Below are positions 56,791-64,000 of a DNA stretch of 64,000 nt, in pieces. Positions within the stretch are counted from its first letter, which is position 1, and each line of letters begins with the position of its first letter. The stretch comes from Hyperoplus lanceolatus (lineage: Eukaryota > Chordata > Actinopteri > Uranoscopiformes > Ammodytidae), in contig CM049396.1 in assembly GCA_026929865.2 (NCBI GenBank), positions 19,585,001-19,649,000 of the forward strand. Direction: 5' to 3'. A model generated the notes under the pieces. It saw only the letters and a list, made by a program, of their open reading frames with translations. It was not told where the DNA came from and searched no databases. The translations under genes and the position numbers were made by a program.

Positions 56791-58855
56791 AGCGACGTTG
56801 CCCAAGTGAGTCCTGGCTGTAAAACACAAAACAATCATGTGGCAATGTAGAATACCTGTATATGTCGGACTGAACTCTCTTGACCTCTCCTGACCTCATA
56901 GTGTACTGGAGAGAAAAGCGTATATTTTTAATACTATGTGTAAACCTTTTTATTTATTTAAAAACTTTTTAAAAGAGTTGGTGCAGCTGTGAACCAACAC
57001 AATCCCACCCACCTACTGTTAAAAGTATTTTTTTAGGCAATCTATGTACATTACATTCTGTTTAAATTTGAACATTTTATCTTGATATTTCATATATTAT
57101 GTTATTGATTAATAAGCAGTGTTTTACTTAAATATTGGATAATAAACCGTTTTAGAATGAAATGAGGGCTGCTGTTTTTTTTTCTTCCTTTTTTTGACAT
57201 CCTGTCTTACGTCATACATCAGGTCAATCTTGTTACACAGTGCTCGGGCTCTTTGAGCTGAAAGTTATTTCTTCGAATAATTAAATGGCGGTGAATGGGG
57301 AAAATTGTGAATGACGCTTCCACCATCGCCTGTTTTGTCCAATCAACAGTCAAAGATATGTTGTTAAATATCAAATAAAACAAAGGAAAACAGCAAATCC
57401 TCACAAATGTGAAGCTGTCATTAAGAAAAGTTGGGAAATATTTGCTTGAAAAATTATTATTATTCAACAAAATAGTTGCTGAAGGATTTCCTGTCGATTT
57501 TATCATTGACAAAAAGTTGCTTGTTGTATAAGAATAATTACAACCTTAACAACCATTTATAGATTGAATTATAGGATTAGCATGTTCTGGTTTACAGAAC
57601 AATGACTCTGCACTTACGTGAGATCACTGAGCCGATGCAAACAGAAGTTTACTCAGTCAGTAAGCTTAACCTCTGAACACACACACACACAGGCAAGCGA
57701 GAGAGAAGGGAGCGCAGGCAGTTTTAATCAAGTTGATGAGTGGGTGTTTTTTGTTCTTTTCGTGCACATAAAGTGTGTCTTCCTGAGGTTAGACGAGGTG
57801 GAGCGGATGGGTGGGTGGGGGCTCTGTTGAATAATGTATAGAGGCTTGGGTTGTGTACTCACCACGGATTGAATAATGGATGGTCCATCACAGGTAACCT
57901 CACAGGTACACTCTTAACTGGATCTCACCTGCCTCCGTGTGTGAGCACGTGCGTGCAACCAGAGATGTGTGGAAGGAGAGATGGAGAAATAGGCACAATA
58001 GTTGAAGTGTTTGGCACTCCCATATACTCCCCAAGTTAACACTTTGTTTTACCCTTACACACGCAGACTCTACTACAGACTTTACTATTCTGTGTACCTT
58101 AATGAGTGTGTTTGGGCCTTTGTAAGAAATCATTAGTACTGATCATTCGGGAACATGCATAGATACCTTTCCTGCTATTAAATGTAACTTTGCAGATCAA
58201 AATGCACAGACCACAAATACATGAACTCCCCCCCCCCCCCCCCCCCCTTACATCCTTTGGTCTTTTGAAAAATGTTGAAATGAAGCGGTCAGATTCTTGC
58301 CTGGTGTCACATTTCTGTGACCAGGTGGCTGGAATTTGAGATCGTGCCGGAGCTGATGGGACACTATGTGAATGAGTGATAAAATGTGGTTACCTGCTGC
58401 TCACTGGCAGCACCTTAACAATCTCTAGTGAGCAGTGAAGTCGGTAAGCGCTGGATTTCTCCTCGCACACGGTAGACCAGCAGACCAAGCACAGGACAGG
58501 GATGGCACAGTGCGTGACGTGGGAGAGGCTCCCCCACAGAGACTTTGAAACGTGTGGTCATCAATACGCAAAAGAGTTTTAGATCAGTGGTTAGGTTGGC
58601 ATATCCACTGACAGGCGCGTTATTACCCATCAGCCACAGTTCCGCAGATTGTATTTCACGTGTTAGGAATCTCCCGACTCACCCTCCAGGCGTTTATGTC
58701 ACTGGTGCGCATGCCGTGGGTCCCTCCGTCTGCCATCAGAGTAGAGGCAGCCTACCTTGCTGAGTAAGAAGAGAGAGGAACACACAGATACCTGTACACG
58801 GACGCCGGGACCTGGTCCTTCTTGCATGAGAGGAGTGTGAAGCCACTGCCAAAAG
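56791..58855. other. wdr82 3' UTR and twf2 upstream region
   Basis: AATAAA at 57141-57146 can end the wdr82 message. The rest, to the twf2 start, holds no exon I can support; it includes a run of more than 20 C near 58228 and GC-richer DNA from about 58440 that may hold the twf2 promoter. Confidence 0.5.
57141..57146 (+). terminator. Polyadenylation signal of wdr82
   Basis: AATAAA about 350 bases after the stop codon, followed by a T-rich stretch. Confidence 0.6.
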
Positions 58856-61240
58856 ATGTCACACCAAACTGGAATTAACGGTAAATTCATTTATGAAAGG
58901 GAAACTCTGTAAAAGAAATTATAAAGCAGGCTGTTTTTGTGAATTAATGTGATGGTCTCCAAATGTGGTTTAGGTGATTTTTTTTAAATAGTGTTCTTTT
59001 TAGCTTTTGAGCTGTGCCATGGCATGATATATATATATCTGCAAATATTCTCTGATGTTTTCAAACAATGGGGAAATCAAACAATCATCTTAATATGGCC
59101 ACTTTACTTCACTGACTCAATTTAACTGTTGAGGATTTGAAATGATCTGTCTTCTGTTTTGTGACATTGTAATATACAGCACCTGGCATTAATGGCTAAT
59201 CAAGAGCTACGATACGTATATACCTCTTTTATGGCATTTGGTAATCGGAGCGTATAGGGGACAGGTTGGCAGAAGAGCACCTCTCTCCCCTTTCTCACCT
59301 GATCTTACATCATTTATGAGGCCGCTGTGTTTGGTAACCATAGTGAGAGAGGAAGAGACAGACAAATAAATAACCAATTCTAGTTTTCAGTACCAAATAT
59401 ACCATTCATGGGTTGTAAAATTGGGGAAGAGAAGCGGTTTCCTTGCATCCCCCCCATCTGACATTTCTCAGTGGTTGTTGTCCATATGCCCCCCCTGTTT
59501 GAGTCACTTAAGGTGATAGCGTGACTATCTGGCAGTGGATCAAATGCTCTCCCCGAAGTGGAGTCTCAGGTTCTAACCTTTCCAACTCTGTCTTACTTGT
59601 TTTAACCCCCCCCCCCCCCCATCCTCAGTTTTGACTTGTCCTGCCTTGTATCTCGTTACTTTAGCAACATCTGAGCTGAAAGACTTTCTGGCCCGGGCGA
59701 GGGGAGGTACCATCAGAATAATGAAGATTGTCATCAGGAATGGTAAACATGAGTTCAGAAAAGATTTGACACATGTTGGTTTGTTCTAAATCCTCAGATG
59801 AGTTTCGCTGATACACGTTTTTCTTTGCAGAGGAGTTGGTGCTAGATCAGTACAGAGAGCCGGCACACAGCTGGGACAGGGATTACGATCAGTTCCTGCT
59901 TCCTCTGCTCCCTCCTCAGGAACCTTGCTATGTACTCTACCGGCTGGACTCCCAGAATGCACAGGGATATGAGTGGATCTTCATCGCCTGGTCACCTGAC
60001 CAATCACCAGTATGGGATATTGACACTGATCAGAAAGTGTTTCAAATTTATCCTGAAACCAACATTAGTGTTGGTTTCAGGTCTGAAAAAATATTTGAGC
60101 AAGACCCAATAAAAAAAACGATAATAACCATGGCTGAGGCTCATGACATCCTCCTGTCTGTCTAGGTGAGGCAGAAGATGGTGTATGCCGCCACCCGGGC
60201 CACACTGAAGAAAGAGTTTGGAGGAGGTCACATTAAAGATGAAATGTTTGGCACAGTCGAGGTAAGTAAAATCCCCTCCAGCATGACTGACTGATGGCAG
60301 TGTATCGCGGTGATGGAGTAAACCCTCCTGTATGTGTGTGCCTGTTGGCAGGACGACCTGTGCTTCCAGGGATATCTGCGGCACATGTCCTCCTGCTCCG
60401 CCCCGGGTCCACTCTCAGCAGCCGAGCAGGAACTACAGCGCATTAAAATCACAGAGGTAAAGTTTCAAAGACGAACGCAAACTGTCCGAAAATATGACAC
60501 AAACCTTGTACTTAATGTGGTTTGTATGTGATGTGTACTCAGTGCTTCTGTTTGTCCTTGCAGGATAAAGTTGTATGGGTAGGTAGATTTGTTTTCCTCC
60601 TAACACAAACTCAAATGTGTGCACGAAGAAGAGAAAGGATTTTTAAGAAAAACCCTCTGTTGTGTTTGTAGGATGAACGTAGACGAATTGGAACTCCAAC
60701 AGCACGAGCAAGGGTTTGTTACAATCTGTTTGACTCACTGCCATTTCATTTTCTGTCACATTTCCCAAATTTATCAGAATTGAGTTTCCTGTGTGTTTTT
60801 CTTTTTTTAATAATCCTGCAGGTAACAATGGAGTTTGGCTTAGACAAACGGGCACAGACTCTCCAAGGTCTCGCATTCCCGTTACAAGAAGAGGCCAAAC
60901 GAGCTCTGCAGCAACTCAAGCAGAGACGCATCAACTACATACAGCTGGTGAGACAGTGTTGAGCCTGTTGCACTTCCCTGTGTCAACAAAAACAACCTGA
61001 AATAAATTGTGTATCAGTGTTTGTCAGTTAAACTGTCTGTGCATGACTTGACCCCTGAAAATAGCTTGTTTGTGCATGTTGTGCTGCAGCAGTTGGATGT
61101 AGAGAAAGAGACCATTGAGCTGGTTCACACCAAACCTACAGAGACGCACGAGCTCCCCTACAGGATTCCCACAGATTCACCCAGATATCACTTCTTCATC
61201 TACAAACACTCCCACCAGGGCCAGCTGCAGGAGGCGCTCG
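58856..61240 (+). CDS. twf2: Twinfilin-2 (TWF2), 5' part
   Basis: Exons 58856-58880, 59665-59742, 59831-60009, 60166-60261, 60352-60456, 60822-60947 and 61090-61240 join in frame. The start [16 protein letters not shown] matches mammalian MAHQTGIHATEELKEF. The first ADF-homology domain has [17 protein letters not shown] and [20 protein letters not shown]. The linker has [20 protein letters not shown] and the second ADF domain starts at [20 protein letters not shown] and runs through [13 protein letters not shown]. Known: twinfilins bind actin monomers and capping protein and regulate barbed ends. The last exon in view ends in phase 1 at a GTCAGT donor; the expected next piece (FIYSMPGY-like) is not found before the window ends, so the gene continues beyond it. 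The acceptor of the last exon is a CAGCAG tandem site that could give one extra Gln. Two microexons may be added (separate entry). Confidence 0.92.
60564..60713 (+). CDS. Two candidate microexons of twf2
   Basis: Between exons 60352-60456 and 60822-60947 are two short phase-0 units with splice-like ends: 60564-60578 (15 bp, DKVVW; acceptor TTGCAG, donor GTAGGT) and 60672-60713 (42 bp, [14 protein letters not shown]; acceptor TTGTAG, donor GTTTGT). Both lengths are multiples of three. Joining the outer exons directly matches mammalian TWF2 best, so these would add 5 and 14 residues in the linker between the ADF domains. The second donor is weak. They may be alternative exons or chance. Confidence 0.35.
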
Positions 61241-62003
61241 GTCAGTAGTCTCTCACTGTAGTTTTCTGTTTTCAAGAGCCTGGAGGAGCTTCCCATGAAT
61301 TATACAAAATGATAATAATAAACACTATTTGTTTAGCACATTTCATACACTAAATGCAGATCAAATTGATTTACAATACATAAATTACATGCATGCATTA
61401 CATGAGTGCTTGCTTTTCACTATTTTTTTTTTTATTGTGATGACTGAGGTCACATCAGCAGCAATTCTTATTTTGTTATGGAAGAACAATGCAAGTTCAT
61501 CAGAATGCAGAGAGCTGCGGACAGACAGGGGCAGTGTTGAGTAGTTGGTCAATAGTTGAGAATAATATTGTAGAGTTTCCAGCATTCTAGTCTTTAATAA
61601 TCTTAGAAAATAGTCCTTTCTTGCCATATGGCAGTTATGGCTTCTTATATGACAGTGAACTGTGAGCCTACTTTTCCTCCATATTCTTTCAGATGATCGA
61701 CAGATTCTCTTCATCTCTTATAGTTTAACCATATGGATATTCTGTCAATTGCCCTCATTTTATCCTTTATTGGAGCAACAGTATTTAAAACAGATGTTGA
61801 AATCTTAGACCATGTCATTTTGATAGGAGAGTTCATTATACTGTATTAAGAAATTTGCTTGGCCTTGCCATTTATGAATCCTGGTTGGGACAGAGACAAC
61901 CTGTCCCAACGAGGCTGGGAGAGTTACAGGCTTCCTGCCCATGTGCCCTGTCCTTCACGCTTATCAACACATTGTTTGGGTTTGGCATCCCAAGAGCCTG
62001 ACG

Positions 62004-62529
62004 TCAGCTGGCACCAGGTAATCTGGATCCAGTGATGTTTGGATGCACCCCATCAGGCTTAAAGCAGTCTTTACAGTTACAAAAGATATTGAAGTTGTCG
62101 ATACATTTCATCCCATGGGTCATGTACACTGATGTCATCCATGTATTCAGGCCAATGAGTCTGCCTTTAAGACTGAATTCCTTCCTAAGGTTGGTAATGG
62201 GACCTGGAATAAATACATGTTGCAAAAGACAGTCGCTCAGTTTCCTCCAGTAGCAGGCAAAAGTCCTTTATTTTCATTTTTATATATATCTCAGAGACAG
62301 TTTTCCTTCACAAAATGTCAAAAGACCCAGCATGGAAAATAATCTTCATGTTGCTTGAATGTGTGGAGAGGACAGCTGGCAACAGCATTGGTAGCTCCCT
62401 GACAGATGTGTCTGCCATATTCAGATTTTCAGTCTTTGTCATTTTTGCATGCTTGGTTATAGCATCCCCAACCAAAAGAGTGTCTGACCACTGCTGTGCT
62501 AGGGACATACGCAAGGGAGCGCATGTCAT
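62004..62529 (-). mobile_element. Remnant of an SGNH/GDSL-hydrolase ORF from a repeat element
   Basis: On the minus strand, 62529-62308 reads like the first block of an SGNH hydrolase (LLVGDAITKHAKM, then IIFHAGSFDIL), and 62225-62004 like the rest (VFIPGPITN, LNTWMTSVYMTHGMKCIDNF, then FKPDGVHPN with the Asp-His motif). Such esterase domains occur in ORFs of some fish LINE-type and other repeats. It is broken and old. The parent family cannot be named from this piece. Confidence 0.5.
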
Positions 62530-63920
62530 TCAAGTCAGTGTCGGATGCTGTGCTCTACATTTAATGTGATTATCCTGTGTATAAAAATCAGTCCGTTAGC
62601 ATTTGGTGGCTCAGCAACTTGTACAATAGTTGCTAGTCAATGAAGTGCTCATTGTCACATATCTGATGCATCGCTTTGACCTTTATTGGCATCTTTCAGC
62701 TTATTGTTCTCGGTTCACACAGCATGTATCTACTGTCTGGTGAAAAGGTCAGATAAACCCTACTGTGCACCACCTGTCCAGCCGGCAGAAACAGTTATTG
62801 ACTAGCTGGTTAACATAACAGAGCATTTGGCATTTAAAGAGAAATATATTTCCACTAGGAGAGGGCGGAGAACAAACAGAGCAAAAACAAGAGAAAGAAT
62901 ATTGGACTCACTTTCAACATGTGAACACAAATATGATCAAATGAAATGAATGACATGTTAACCATATCAACTTTATTGGTTGTGGAGAGCCAGTGATTCT
63001 TGAGAAGCTGGACAAAACAGGGTGCAATGTTGAAAATACAAACCCTATGTTTCGGCAAATTAAATTACATGTATGTATCCAACATATAAAGCTACTGAGC
63101 AAGCTTGACATGTCCTCCCAGCTTTTTTTTTTTTTTCACCGTCATTGGCCTATCACCACCGTCAGACTTGACATATTTAACGTTTCTTAAACATAACAAA
63201 TGGAATTTATCTAGTAGCCATTTGGTTTTTCTGTTGATGTTAGGTGTTAGTATGAACTACTTCAGAAAAATAAAATTATCAAAACATTTCTAGTAACTTC
63301 TTCAGAAATTGTAAGGCGGTGTTTACACATCATGGTTGTGACACAAGACTTTCAAGGATCTGGAATGTGAAGATCTTTAAACTACACACAGAGCCTGTCT
63401 GGTTCTTAATGTACTGCAGAGGTAGAATTTGACAAGAGGTCCTTCAAAGTGACAGCTGACCCTTTATTTGCCTGATTTTATTACATTTTAATTAAATGTC
63501 TGACAGTAGACAAAAAGTGTCCCACCACTTAGAAACCATATAAAACATGAATTTGTTGAAGAAAAACAGTTTTTATTGATATTAGAGATATTGAGTGTTG
63601 CTTTTGATGAAAAAAAATATTTTGAATCATTAAAGTACATTTTGCTAGGTTTTATTGCATGTGAATGATTGGACCCTTCTCGTGGACACACTGTTTTGAC
63701 TTTTAAACATGACAGCAGTTAATATTGGAAGACGGCCTTTTGTCCCGCTTCTCAAGAATCACTGATATGTCAAGCTTCTTCCACTGCCCCCAACTGGCTC
63801 CAAAAAATAATTAAATGTAGATTTCAGACACTACATACGCATTAATTCATTTCAAATCGGAAAGTACACAAACTATTTGGAGAAGATAAAAGCTAGTCTG
63901 CAGAATCCGTCTGCCCTGCT

Positions 63921-63922
<2 letters not shown>

Positions 63923-64000
<78 letters not shown>
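63923..64000 (+). repeat. (GT)n microsatellite, cut by window end
   Basis: An uninterrupted GT tract of about 39 units that reaches the last base, so its full length is unknown. Confidence 0.95.

Larger units (their letters stand above)
61241..64000 (+). other. twf2 intron, open at the right edge
   Basis: No further twf2 exon is found. The stretch holds a transposon-derived SGNH-domain remnant (62.0-62.5 kb) and ends in a (GT)n tract that runs off the window. Confidence 0.5.

Overview
The window is vertebrate nuclear DNA, almost certainly from a teleost fish. Its genes are split by short GT-AG introns, its proteins are vertebrate orthologues, and its spacers hold typical fish repeats: hAT, Tc1, piggyBac-like and Harbinger-like DNA elements, L2/CR1-type LINE tails, SINE tails, and long (GT)n and (TA)n tracts. 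The intergenic DNA is AT-rich. I saw no LTR retrovirus or Polinton, no rRNA gene, no complete tRNA gene and no CRISPR array.

Layout, left to right. 0.7-5.5 kb (minus): a fish immunoglobulin-superfamily receptor with tiny phase-1 exons and a 0.75-kb minisatellite in an intron. 7.0-8.45 kb (plus): the oocyte-type linker histone h1m (H1-8 family). 8.6-10.4 kb: a hAT element with a LINE tail and a (GT)n tract inside it. 10.8-12.4 kb (minus): a decayed partial copy of the last three tmcc1 exons. 15.76-21.5 kb (minus): intact tmcc1. 21.5-31 kb: tmcc1 upstream DNA with several MITEs, a two-exon ORF I cannot name (26.8-27.25 kb) and two GC-richer promoter-like patches. 31.5-32.5 kb (minus): a Pro/Gln-rich, exon-like region of uncertain status. 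34.3-36.65 kb (minus): a PRRT3/PRRT4-type multi-pass membrane protein. 37.3-38.9 kb: a Tc1 element rearranged into an inverted-repeat foldback. 42.05-48.1 kb (plus): qrich1. 49.2-53.3 kb (minus): rpusd4, with nested MITEs in its last intron. 54.05-56.8 kb (plus): wdr82. 58.86 kb onward (plus): twf2, which runs off the window.

From general knowledge, H1-8 and TMCC1 lie together on human 3q, and QRICH1, WDR82, TWF2 and PRRT3 lie on human 3p, so most of the window resembles human chromosome 3 content. The genes do not form one pathway; they cover chromatin (h1m, wdr82), ER membrane (tmcc1), transcription (qrich1), mitochondrial RNA modification (rpusd4) and actin (twf2). qrich1 and rpusd4 end tail to tail, and rpusd4 and wdr82 start head to head about 0.7 kb apart.

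The observations most worth checking are the Ig receptor with a CD28-like YMNM motif, the foldback Tc1, the 14-unit octapeptide expansion in qrich1, the partial tmcc1 duplication, the two candidate microexons in twf2, the loss of the His-Arg pair next to the catalytic Asp in rpusd4, and the unnamed ORF at 26.8 kb. All gene models were built by eye from splice signals and remembered family sequences. No database search was run.
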